This document shows positions 30,644 through 38,045 of a DNA stretch of 64,000 nt, piece after piece. How positions within the stretch are numbered: position 1 is the stretch's first letter; the number at the start of each line of letters is the position of its first letter. A program made the translations under genes and the position numbers. This DNA comes from Nonomuraea roseoviolacea subsp. carminata. GTDB lineage: Bacteria; Actinomycetota; Actinomycetes; Streptosporangiales; Streptosporangiaceae. The notes under the pieces are model-generated. The model saw nothing but the letters and a program-made list of their open reading frames with translations, was not told the DNA's origin and made no database searches. The stretch is from positions 5,166,001 to 5,230,000 of the forward strand of contig NZ_JAMZEC010000001.1 in the NCBI RefSeq assembly GCF_024172185.1. Direction: 5' to 3'.

Positions 30644-31318
30644 TCAGGCGATGTCGGTGAGGAGGCGGGCGGCGGCGATCTCGATGCGGCGCTGGATCTG
30701 GTCGTAGGTGCGCCGGCCGCGCAGCATCTCCAGCAGCTCCTGCACCCAGATGCTCGACAGCGACCCCGCGAGCGCGACCTGCTCCTCGGTGGCCTGCTCG
30801 CGCGAGAGCCCGTCGGCCGAGACCCGCAGCAGCAGGCCGGTCATGCGGTCGCCGAACGGCGTCTCGACCTCGGCCAGGATGAGCGAGCGGATGAGCGCGT
30901 CGGCCAGCTCCGGCTCCCGCATCAGGCCCCGCGTGGCGCGCATGAGCACGTCGACGGCGCGGCCCGCCGGGGTGGAGGCGCCCGGCGGACGACGTTCGAT
31001 GCTGCTCTCCAGCAGGTCGATCTCCTCGCCGACCACCGCGACGACCAGGTCCATCTTGGACGGGAAGTAGCGGTAGAGGGTGCCGAGCGCGACGCCGGCC
31101 CGCTCGGCGACGGTGCGCATCTGCATGGCCTCGACGCCGCCGCGCGAGGCGAGGGCGGCGGCGGCCTGGACGATCCGCTTGCGGCGCTGGTGCTGGCTGC
31201 GGGTGCGGACGCTGTGCCCGCCTGACGCGTGCCCGCCGGAACCGGGCGTGGTGTGGCTCTCCATGGTCCCCTCGATGTCGCTGGAGGGTGCGGTGCCGGC
31301 CGCGTGCGGGGTACGCAT
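30644..31318 (-). CDS. kstR: TetR-family steroid catabolism repressor KstR
   Basis: A 224-residue TetR regulator. The DNA-binding part, RRKRIVQAAAALASRGGVEAMQMRTVAERAGVALGTLYRYFPSKMDL, is very close to mycobacterial KstR (RRKRI...ASKGGYEAVQMRAVADRA.VAVGTLYRYFPSK). The rest is the helical ligand domain that senses steroid CoA thioesters in known KstR proteins. The N-terminus from 31318 is about 40 residues longer than needed; an internal ATG at 31264 with GAGGGG upstream is a plausible alternative. It is divergent from fadD17 and the igr-like operon, and an imperfect KstR box sits right at its start, consistent with autorepression. Confidence 0.88.
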   Translation of the reverse strand: MRTPHAAGTAPSSDIEGTMESHTTPGSGGHASGGHSVRTRSQHQRRKRIVQAAAALASRGGVEAMQMRTVAERAGVALGTLYRYFPSKMDLVVAVVGEEIDLLESSIERRPPGASTPAGRAVDVLMRATRGLMREPELADALIRSLILAEVETPFGDRMTGLLLRVSADGLSREQATEEQVALAGSLSSIWVQELLEMLRGRRTYDQIQRRIEIAAARLLTDIA

Positions 31319-31332
31319 AAGAACACGTTATC
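31319..31332. promoter_or_regulatory. Imperfect KstR box at the kstR start
   Basis: AAGAACACGTTATC keeps the core AACnnGTT of TnnAACnnGTTnnA but not the outer T and A. It lies immediately upstream of the kstR ATG at 31318, where binding would autorepress. Confidence 0.55.
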
Positions 31333-31452
31333 TGATTTCCCCCGGGCGCGGCTTGTTACTGGCGAGTCACAAAGAAGCCTGTATAGGCCCATGTCCACGG
31401 CGTTACAGGCATATATCCAGACTTATCAGCGGGTGCCGGTACTGGACAGATA

Positions 31453-31468
31453 CTAGAATCTGTTCTAG
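31453..31468. promoter_or_regulatory. KstR-type box (CTAGAATCTGTTCTAG) of the igr-like operon
   Basis: CTAGAA and TTCTAG form a perfect 6-bp inverted repeat around four bases. Its centre, TAGAATCTGTTCTA, fits TnnAACnnGTTnnA with one change (AAT for AAC). It lies 38 bp upstream of the fadD17 start. Confidence 0.75.
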
Positions 31469-31506
31469 TTTGCGGATCGTTTGGCCGAGCGCTTGCTGGA
31501 GGAGCC

Positions 31507-33285
31507 ATGACCGCGGACACCCTCGCCGCCCTGCTCCTGGCGCGGGCCGGCGACGACCGTCCCGGCCTGCTCTTCGAGGACCGGGTGTGGTCCTGGCGCG
31601 AGCACGTCGCCGACTGCCGGAACGCCGCCGCCCGGCTCGCCGCGATCACCGATCCCTCCTGGCGGGCCGCGCGCGCCGCCGGCCGGCCGCACGTCGGCGT
31701 GCTCTGCGACAACGTGCCCGGCCTGCCGGTGCTCGTCGGCGCCGCCGCCCTCGGCGGGTGCGTGGTCGTCGCGCTCAACCCCACCCGCTCACCCGCCGAG
31801 CTCGCCCGTGACGCCGCGGCCACCGACGTCGCCCTGCTCCTGTACGACGGCCCGTACGAGGAGACGGCGACCGCCCTGGCCCGCGACCTCCGCATGCCGC
31901 GAGCCCCGCTGGCCACCCTCACCGAGCTCGCCGACGGCACCCACGAGGCCGGGAGCGCCGAGAACGCCGAGTGCGGCGCCGGCGACCTCATGATGTTGAT
32001 CTTCACCTCGGGCACCTCCGGACGGCCCCGTGCCGTGCGGATCACCCAGCGGAAGCTGGCCGTCCCCGGACGCAGCCTCGGCGCCCTCCTCACCCCGGAC
32101 GACGTCGTCTACTGCCCGATGCCGCTGTTCCACTCCGGCGCTCTCATGGCCGCCTACGCTCCGGCGGTCGCGTCCGGGGCCGCGCTGGTGCTGCGGCGCC
32201 GGTTCTCGGCGTCCGGCCTGCTGCCCGACGTCCGGCGGTACGGGTGCACGTACCTGCACTACGTCGGCAAGGCCCTGTCGTACGTGCTCGCCACCCCGCC
32301 CCGCCCCGACGACGCGGACAACCCGCTGCGCCTCGCCTTCGGCAACGAGGGCAGCGCGACGGCGACCAGACGTTTCGGCGAGCGGTTCGGCTGCCGGGTG
32401 ATCGACGCGTTCGGCTCGACGGAGACGGCGATCTCGCTCACGCCCGACCCGGCGGCGCCGCCGGGCGCGCTCGGCCGGCTCCCGGACGGCGTCGAGATCC
32501 GCGACCCCTTCACGGGGGAGCGCTGCGCCGCCGCCCGTTTCGAGGACGGCCGCCTGCTCAACCCCGGCGAGGCGATCGGCGAGCTGGTCAACGTGTCCGG
32601 CGGGGGCCTGTTCGACGGCTACTACAACGACCCCGAGGCGGACGCCGAGCGGCTGCGCGACGGCGCGTTCTGGTCCGGCGACCTCGCCTACGCCGACGCC
32701 CGCGGCCACGTGTTCTTCGCCGGTCGCGGCACCGAGCGGCTGCGCGTGGACGGCGAGAACCTCGCGGTGGCCCCGATCGAGGCCGCCCTGCGGGAGTTCC
32801 CCGGCGTGGTGGAGGCAGCGGTGTACCCGGTGCCGGACGCGGCGGCCGGTGACCAGGTGATGGCGGCGCTGGTCATGGCCGGGCCGTTCTCGCCGGAGGC
32901 GTTCGCCGCCTTCCTCGCCGCACGCGCCGACCTCGGCCGCAAGGCCGTGCCCCGCTACGTCCGGATCTCGGCCGAGCTGCCGCAGACCCCCTCGCACAAG
33001 GTCGTCAAGCGCCTGCTCGCCCGCGAGGCGTGGCGCACCACCGACCCCGTCTGGTGGCGGCCGTACGCCCCGCCATCCGGGGACGGCCTCCCATCCGGGG
33101 ACGCCCCGCCCGCCGAGGATGGCCCGCCCCCGGCCGGCTCACCACCGAGCAGTCCGCGCCTGGACGGTCCGCCTCAGGATCGCCCGCCCCAAGGCGGGTG
33201 CTGGCGGCGGTTGGAGGAGGACGACGTCAAGGCCATCGAGCACGACTTCGCCAGGAACGGCCGCGCACACCTACTGGAGGCATGA
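31507..33285 (+). CDS. fadD17: Steroid-side-chain acyl-CoA synthetase, FadD17-like
   Basis: A 592-residue adenylate-forming acyl-CoA ligase. P-loop MLIFTSGTSGRPRAVRITQ, CPMPLFHSGALM, YVGKALSYVLATP, FGNEGSATATRRFGERFGC, DAFGSTETAIS, SGDLAYADARGHVFFAGR and the C-terminal Lys in SHKVVKR are all seen. YVGK.LSYVLATP and the GNEG segment match mycobacterial FadD17, which activates the cholesterol side-chain acid. Residues about 520-565 are a Pro/Gly/Asp-rich insert with a short direct repeat, absent from the usual 500-residue family members; the conserved tail resumes with RRLEEDDVKAIEHDFARNGR. GGAGGAG precedes the ATG. It starts the KstR-controlled operon and its stop overlaps the next gene. Confidence 0.9.
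   Translation: MTADTLAALLLARAGDDRPGLLFEDRVWSWREHVADCRNAAARLAAITDPSWRAARAAGRPHVGVLCDNVPGLPVLVGAAALGGCVVVALNPTRSPAELARDAAATDVALLLYDGPYEETATALARDLRMPRAPLATLTELADGTHEAGSAENAECGAGDLMMLIFTSGTSGRPRAVRITQRKLAVPGRSLGALLTPDDVVYCPMPLFHSGALMAAYAPAVASGAALVLRRRFSASGLLPDVRRYGCTYLHYVGKALSYVLATPPRPDDADNPLRLAFGNEGSATATRRFGERFGCRVIDAFGSTETAISLTPDPAAPPGALGRLPDGVEIRDPFTGERCAAARFEDGRLLNPGEAIGELVNVSGGGLFDGYYNDPEADAERLRDGAFWSGDLAYADARGHVFFAGRGTERLRVDGENLAVAPIEAALREFPGVVEAAVYPVPDAAAGDQVMAALVMAGPFSPEAFAAFLAARADLGRKAVPRYVRISAELPQTPSHKVVKRLLAREAWRTTDPVWWRPYAPPSGDGLPSGDAPPAEDGPPPAGSPPSSPRLDGPPQDRPPQGGCWRRLEEDDVKAIEHDFARNGRAHLLEA
33073..33103. repeat. Short direct repeat in the fadD17 insert
   Basis: CCATCCGGGGACG occurs at 33073-33085 and again at 33091-33103 (18-bp period, so in frame). 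It encodes PSGDG / PSGDA within the low-complexity insert and suggests that the insert grew by slippage. Confidence 0.75.
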
Positions 33286-34286
33286 TGAACTTCGGCCTGG
33301 ACGAGACCCAGCGCGACCTGCGCGAGCTGGCCGCCGACCTGCTCGCCGGGGACGAGCCGGAGCGGCGGTTACGCGAGGCCGGACTGCTGGCCCTGTGCCT
33401 GCCCGAGGAGGCGGGCGGGGCGGGGCTCGGCCCCGTGGAGATGGCCGTCGTGCTGCGCGAGGTGGGCGCCCGCGCCGCGTCGGTGCCCGCGTTGCCCGCC
33501 CTGGCCGCCTCGCTGTTCCTCGCCCGGCACGGCACTCGCGACCAGCAGGAACGCCCCGCGACCCTCGCGGTGCGCGAGCCCGGCCGCGCCCTCGCCGACC
33601 CGCCCGCGACCACCGCGGACCAGACGGACGACGGCTGGGTGCTGACCGGCCGCAAGACCGGCGTCCCGTACCTGGCGGCCGAGGTCCTGGCCGACGCCCG
33701 GGCCGACGCCCTGGCCGACGTCCTGGTCGCGGCCGACGCCGGCGTGTTCCTGGTGTCGCGGCCCGAGTCGAGCCCCGAGTTCACCTCGACCGGCGAGCCC
33801 GCCGCCACCGTGGTCCTCGACCGGACGCCGGCCGAGCGGGTGGCCGGCCCCGAGTCCGTGGCCGCGCTGCGGCAGATCATGACCGTCGCCGTGGCCGCCC
33901 AGGCGAGCGGCGTCCTCGCCGGGGCGCTGGAGCTGACCACGAGTTACGTCAAGACGCGCCGGCAGTTCGGCCGGGCGCTGGCGGAGTTCCAGGCGGTGAC
34001 CATGCAGGTCGCGGACGTCTACATCGCCGGGCGGGCGCTGGACGTGGCCATGTGGTCGGCCGCCTGGCGGCTCGGCGAGGGCCTGCCGGCCGAGGAGGAC
34101 CTGGCGCTGGCCGCCTTCCACACCGGCGAGGCGTTCCGGGCGCTCTACACCTGCCAGCACCTGCACGGCGGGCTCGGCCTCGACGTGACCTACCCGCTGC
34201 ACCGGTACTTCGCCCACGCCAAGCACCTGTCGCACCTGCTCGGCGGCCAGGACGCCCAGCTCGACCTGATCGGAGCGCTCGCCTGA
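33285..34286 (+). CDS. fadE28: Acyl-CoA dehydrogenase, FadE28-like subunit
   Basis: A 333-residue acyl-CoA dehydrogenase-fold protein. The N-terminal part is degenerate for FAD-dependent catalysis; the C-terminal part reads GALELTTSYVKTRRQFGRALAEFQAVTMQVADVYIAGRALD and CQHLHGGLGLDVTYPLHRYF, which matches mycobacterial FadE28. FadE28 and FadE29 form a heterotetramer that dehydrogenates the three-carbon steroid side-chain CoA ester. ATG 33285 is chosen (GGAGG 4 bases upstream, overlapping the fadD17 stop); ATG 33282 is the alternative. The stop overlaps the fadE29 start. Confidence 0.88.
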   Translation: MNFGLDETQRDLRELAADLLAGDEPERRLREAGLLALCLPEEAGGAGLGPVEMAVVLREVGARAASVPALPALAASLFLARHGTRDQQERPATLAVREPGRALADPPATTADQTDDGWVLTGRKTGVPYLAAEVLADARADALADVLVAADAGVFLVSRPESSPEFTSTGEPAATVVLDRTPAERVAGPESVAALRQIMTVAVAAQASGVLAGALELTTSYVKTRRQFGRALAEFQAVTMQVADVYIAGRALDVAMWSAAWRLGEGLPAEEDLALAAFHTGEAFRALYTCQHLHGGLGLDVTYPLHRYFAHAKHLSHLLGGQDAQLDLIGALA

Positions 34287-35440
34287 TGCTCATCGACCTG
34301 ACACCGGACCAGCGCGCGCTCCGCGACGAGCTGCGCGCGTACTTCCGGAGCTGCCTCTCCGACGACGAACGCCGCAAGATCGCCGACGACCCGTTCGGCG
34401 AGACCTACATGGAGCACTGCCGGCGCCTCGGCCGCGACGGCAAGCTCGGCCTCGGCTGGCCGAAGGAGTACGGGGGAGGCGGCTACGGCCCCGTCGAGCA
34501 GCAGATCTTCGCCAACGAGATCGCCCGCGCCGCGGTGCCGTACCCGATCATCACGCTGCAGACGGTCGGTCCGACGCTGATGCAGTACGGCACGCCGGAG
34601 CAGAAGGAGTTCTTCCTGCCCCGCATCCTGGCCGGCGAGTGCCACTTCGCCATCGGCTACAGCGAGCCCGAGGCGGGCACGGACCTGGCGTCCCTGCGCA
34701 CCACCGCGGTCCTGGACGGCGACCACTACGTCGTCAACGGCCAGAAGATCTTCACCAGCGGCGCCCACTACGCCCAGTACATCTGGCTGGCCGCCCGCAC
34801 GAACCCCGAAGCGAAGAAGCACAAGGGCATCACCATGATGATCGCCTCCACGGACGACCCGGGCTTCTCCTGGACGCCGATCGTCACCATGGACGGCCGC
34901 CACCACACCAACGCCACGTACTACTCCGACGTGCGCGTGCCGGTGAGCATGGTCGTCGGCGAGGTGGACAAGGGCTGGGACCTCATCGTCAACCAGCTCA
35001 ACCACGAACGCGTCACGCTCGGCCCGGCCGGCAACCTCGGCCAGACCTACGACCGGTTCCTCGCCTGGGCGCGCCGCACGGGGCTGGCCGACGTGCCGGA
35101 CGTGCGGCGGGCGCTCGGCCGGGTGCGCGCGTACTTCCGGACGAACGAGCTGCTCAACTGGCAGGTGGCCGCCAACATGGACCTCGGCTGGCTGGGCGCG
35201 CCCGACGCGTCGGCCACCAAGATCTACGGTTCGGAGCGGATGCAGGAGATCGGCCGGCTGGTCGGTGAGGTGCTCGCCCGCTTCGGCGACCCGTCCGACC
35301 CGGAGACCGCCGAGCTGCTCGAACGCGTGGACCACGGGGTCAAGGGCGCCGTGGTGCTGACCTTCGGCGGCGGCGTGAACGAGGTGCAGCGCGAGCTGAT
35401 CGCCATGCTCGGCCTGAGCCTGCCGAGGCCGCCGCGATGA
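34286..35440 (+). CDS. fadE29: Acyl-CoA dehydrogenase, FadE29-like subunit
   Basis: A 384-residue acyl-CoA dehydrogenase. LGWPKEYGGGGYGPVEQQIFANE, CHFAIGYSEPEAGTDLASL (flavin and substrate binding), NGQKIFTSGAHYAQYIWLAART and the C-terminal TFGGGVNEVQRELIA are seen. The long N-terminus and central loop match FadE29 of the igr operon. With FadE28 it forms a heteromeric enzyme in which each subunit gives part of the active site. TGATG overlap with fadE28 and a 4-bp overlap with the next gene support coupled translation in fixed stoichiometry. Confidence 0.9.
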   Translation: MLIDLTPDQRALRDELRAYFRSCLSDDERRKIADDPFGETYMEHCRRLGRDGKLGLGWPKEYGGGGYGPVEQQIFANEIARAAVPYPIITLQTVGPTLMQYGTPEQKEFFLPRILAGECHFAIGYSEPEAGTDLASLRTTAVLDGDHYVVNGQKIFTSGAHYAQYIWLAARTNPEAKKHKGITMMIASTDDPGFSWTPIVTMDGRHHTNATYYSDVRVPVSMVVGEVDKGWDLIVNQLNHERVTLGPAGNLGQTYDRFLAWARRTGLADVPDVRRALGRVRAYFRTNELLNWQVAANMDLGWLGAPDASATKIYGSERMQEIGRLVGEVLARFGDPSDPETAELLERVDHGVKGAVVLTFGGGVNEVQRELIAMLGLSLPRPPR

Positions 35441-36366
35441 CGGACCTGGACATGAGCCCGGGGGACGAGCTGCTGGAGCTGGCGGAGAAGCAGGCGGCGC
35501 TGGGCGAGGTGCGGGGCGGCCCGGCCGCCGACCCGGTCAACATCCCGATGATCCGGCACTGGCTCGACGCGATGGGCGACGCCAACCGGTCGTACCTCGA
35601 CAAGGGCGTCTCGCCGCCGGCGATGGCGCAGGTCTGGACCATGCCGGGGGTGCGGCGCGGCGTCAAGGACCGCTCGCCGGTGGACGACGTGCTGGCCGCG
35701 CTCGACGCCGCCGGCTACACGGGCGTGGTGGCGACCAACTGCGAGCAGACCTACCACCGCCCCGCGCGCGTGGGGGAGCGGCTCTCGGCGGCCACCCGCT
35801 TCTCCGGCCTGATCGGGCCCAAGCGCACCGCCCTGGGCGAGGGGTACTTCGCCACCTGGAACGTCACCTGGTACGGCGAGGGCGACGCGCCGGTGGCCGA
35901 GATGATGTTCCGGGTGCTCAAGTTCCGCCCGCGCCGGAAGAGCGGGACGCCGGCCGCGAGCACGGCGCCGTACCCGCTGCGACCGGCCCAGAACCGGGAC
36001 ACCGCGTTCTTCTGGGAGGGCGTGCGCCAGGGCGAGCTGCGCATCCAGAGCTGCGCCGACTGCGGACGCCTGCGGCACCCGCCCGGCCCCGTCTGCCCGT
36101 CGTGCCGCTCGACCAGCCGCTCCTACGTCGTCGCCCGCGGCGAGGGCACCGTCTTCAGCTACGTGGTGCACCACCACCCGCCCGTTCCGGGGCGGGAGAC
36201 GCCGTTCGTGGTCGCTGTGGTGGAACTGCCGGAAGGGGTGCGGATTGTGGGCAATGTCGTGGACTGCCCGCCCGACGCGGTGGGTATCGGTATGGAGTTG
36301 CGTGCGACCTATCGGGCAATGGACGACGAAGTGATCCTTCCAATGTGGGCGCCACGGGAGTCGTGA
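35437..36366 (+). CDS. chsH2: ChsH2-like protein: MaoC-like domain fused to DUF35 OB-fold/zinc ribbon
   Basis: A 309-residue fusion. Residues about 1-165 form a MaoC/hot-dog domain (IPMIRHWLDAMGDANRSYLD, VATNCEQTYHRPARVGERLSA). Residues about 180-309 form a DUF35 protein with a zinc ribbon, CADCGRLRHPPGPVCPSCRS, and an OB-fold (GEGTVFSYVVHHHPPVPGRETPFVVAVVELPEG). This is the layout of mycobacterial ChsH2 (Rv3542c), which pairs with ChsH1 as the steroid enoyl-CoA hydratase; its DUF35 part docks the aldolase Ltp2. It overlaps neighbours on both sides. Confidence 0.9.
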   Translation: MTDLDMSPGDELLELAEKQAALGEVRGGPAADPVNIPMIRHWLDAMGDANRSYLDKGVSPPAMAQVWTMPGVRRGVKDRSPVDDVLAALDAAGYTGVVATNCEQTYHRPARVGERLSAATRFSGLIGPKRTALGEGYFATWNVTWYGEGDAPVAEMMFRVLKFRPRRKSGTPAASTAPYPLRPAQNRDTAFFWEGVRQGELRIQSCADCGRLRHPPGPVCPSCRSTSRSYVVARGEGTVFSYVVHHHPPVPGRETPFVVAVVELPEGVRIVGNVVDCPPDAVGIGMELRATYRAMDDEVILPMWAPRES

Positions 36367-36785
36367 TGCGGACGCTGACCGAAGACCAGATCGAGATCGG
36401 CGCGGTGCTGCCCGAGCTGTCGATCGACCTCACGCCCACGGTGGTCGTCTCCACCGCCCTGGCCACGATGGACTTCACGCCGGTCCACCACGACGTCGAG
36501 GGCGCGCGGGCGCAGGGCTCCAAGGACATCTTCCTCAACATCCTGACCACGATGGGCCTGGTCGAGCGGTACGTCACCGACTGGACGGGGCCGGAGGCCA
36601 TCATCAGGCGCATCAACGTCAAGCTCGGCGTGCCGGCGTACGCGGGGGACCGGCTGGACTTCAACGGCACGGTCGTCACCCAGGACGGGCCGGACTACAC
36701 GGTCGAGGTGCGCGGCAAGGTCAGCCTCGGCGACCACGCCACCGCCACCGTCACCTTCACCCTTCCCTCCGACGAAACGGCCTGA
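36366..36785 (+). CDS. chsH1: ChsH1-like MaoC-family steroid enoyl-CoA hydratase subunit
   Basis: A 139-residue hot-dog protein: STALATMDFTPVHHDVEGARAQGSKDIFLNILTTMGLVERYVTDW holds the MaoC hydratase motif with the Asp and His. It forms the catalytic half of the ChsH1-ChsH2 hydratase acting on the steroid side-chain enoyl-CoA. TGATG overlaps the chsH2 stop. A gap of 71 bp follows before the last gene, the only non-overlapping junction in the operon. Confidence 0.9.
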   Translation: MRTLTEDQIEIGAVLPELSIDLTPTVVVSTALATMDFTPVHHDVEGARAQGSKDIFLNILTTMGLVERYVTDWTGPEAIIRRINVKLGVPAYAGDRLDFNGTVVTQDGPDYTVEVRGKVSLGDHATATVTFTLPSDETA

Positions 36786-36856
36786 TCACCGCCCCCTCTG
36801 TGGGTCTTCCGGGGATCCGCCGTGCCCGCGCGCGACGACGTCAAAGGAGCCAGTAC

Positions 36857-38023
36857 GTGTCAGGAACCCGAGCCGCCATCGCGGGCATCGGCGCCACCGA
36901 GTTCAGCAAGGACTCCGGCCGGTCGGAGCTGCGGCTGGCCGCCGAGGCCGTGTTCGCGGCGCTGGACGACGCCGGTCTCGACCCGTCCGACGTGGACGGG
37001 ATGGTGACCTTCACCCAGGACACCAACCAGGAGATCGCCGTCGCCAGGGAGATCGGGGCGGGCGAGCTGACGTTCTTCTCCCGGGTCGAGTACGGCGGCG
37101 GCGCCGCCTGCGGGACCGTCGCGCACGCCGCGATGGCCGTCGCCACCGGCATGGCCCGCACGGTCGTGTGCTACCGCGCCTTCAACGAACGCTCGGGCCG
37201 GCGCTTCGGGCAGCCCGACGCCCGGCTGGGCGGCCAGCCCACCTCGCAGGGCCTGGAGATGAGCTGGCACGTCCCGTTCGGGCTGATGACGCCGGCGGCG
37301 TGGGTGGCGATGTTCGCTCGGCGCTACATGCACGTCCACGGCGCCACGTCCGAGGACTTCGGCCGGGTCGCCGTGGCCATGCGCCGCCACGCCGCCACCA
37401 ACCCGGCGGCCTGGTTCTACCAGCGGCCCATCACGCTGGAGGAGCACCAGGCGTCGCGCTGGATCGTGGAGCCGTTGCGCCTGTTCGACTGCTGCCAGGA
37501 GAGCGACGGGGCGGTCGCCCTCGTCGTCACCTCCGTCGAGCGGGCGCGGGACCTGCGGCGCTCGCCCGCCGTCGTCACGGCCGCCGCCCAGGGCTCGGCC
37601 GAGGGGCAGATGATGATGACCAGCTACTACCGGGACGACATGAGCGGCCTTCCGGAGATGTCCGTCGTCGGCCGCCGGTTGTGGGAGATGTCCGGGCTCA
37701 AGCCGCGGGACGTGCGGACCGCCATCCTGTACGACCACTTCACCCCGTTCGTCCTCGCGCAACTGGAGGAGCTGGGCTTCTGCGGCCGGGGCGAGGCCCC
37801 GGGGTTCGTGCGCGACGGCGGCATCGAGCTGGGCGGTCGCCTGCCGGTCAACCCGCACGGCGGGCAGCTCGGCGAGGCGTACATCCACGGCATGAACGGC
37901 ATCGCCGAGGCCGTGCGGCAGATCCGCGGCACGTCGGCCAACCAGGTGCCCGGGGTGGAGCACGTCCTGGTGACGGCCGGGACGGGGGTGCCGACCAGCG
38001 GGCTGATCCTGTCCGCCGGCTGA
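36857..38023 (+). CDS. ltp2: Ltp2-like thiolase-fold aldolase
   Basis: A 388-residue thiolase-superfamily (SCP-x type) protein. GIGATEFSKDSGRSELRLAAEAVFAALDDAGLDPSDVDGMV begins the fold; YGGGAACGTVAHAAMAVATG is the core, and VNPHGGQLGEAYIHGMNGIAEAVRQI and VTAGTGVPTSGLIL the end. It lacks the usual thiolase Cys pair pattern of biosynthetic enzymes, as do Ltp2 proteins. Ltp2 cleaves the hydrated C22 CoA ester (retro-aldol), docked on the DUF35 part of ChsH2. GTG 36857 has AAAGGAG 7 bases upstream. It ends the igr-like operon. Confidence 0.9.
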   Translation: MSGTRAAIAGIGATEFSKDSGRSELRLAAEAVFAALDDAGLDPSDVDGMVTFTQDTNQEIAVAREIGAGELTFFSRVEYGGGAACGTVAHAAMAVATGMARTVVCYRAFNERSGRRFGQPDARLGGQPTSQGLEMSWHVPFGLMTPAAWVAMFARRYMHVHGATSEDFGRVAVAMRRHAATNPAAWFYQRPITLEEHQASRWIVEPLRLFDCCQESDGAVALVVTSVERARDLRRSPAVVTAAAQGSAEGQMMMTSYYRDDMSGLPEMSVVGRRLWEMSGLKPRDVRTAILYDHFTPFVLAQLEELGFCGRGEAPGFVRDGGIELGGRLPVNPHGGQLGEAYIHGMNGIAEAVRQIRGTSANQVPGVEHVLVTAGTGVPTSGLILSAG

Positions 38024-38045
38024 CACCCCCCACGACGGGAGCCCG

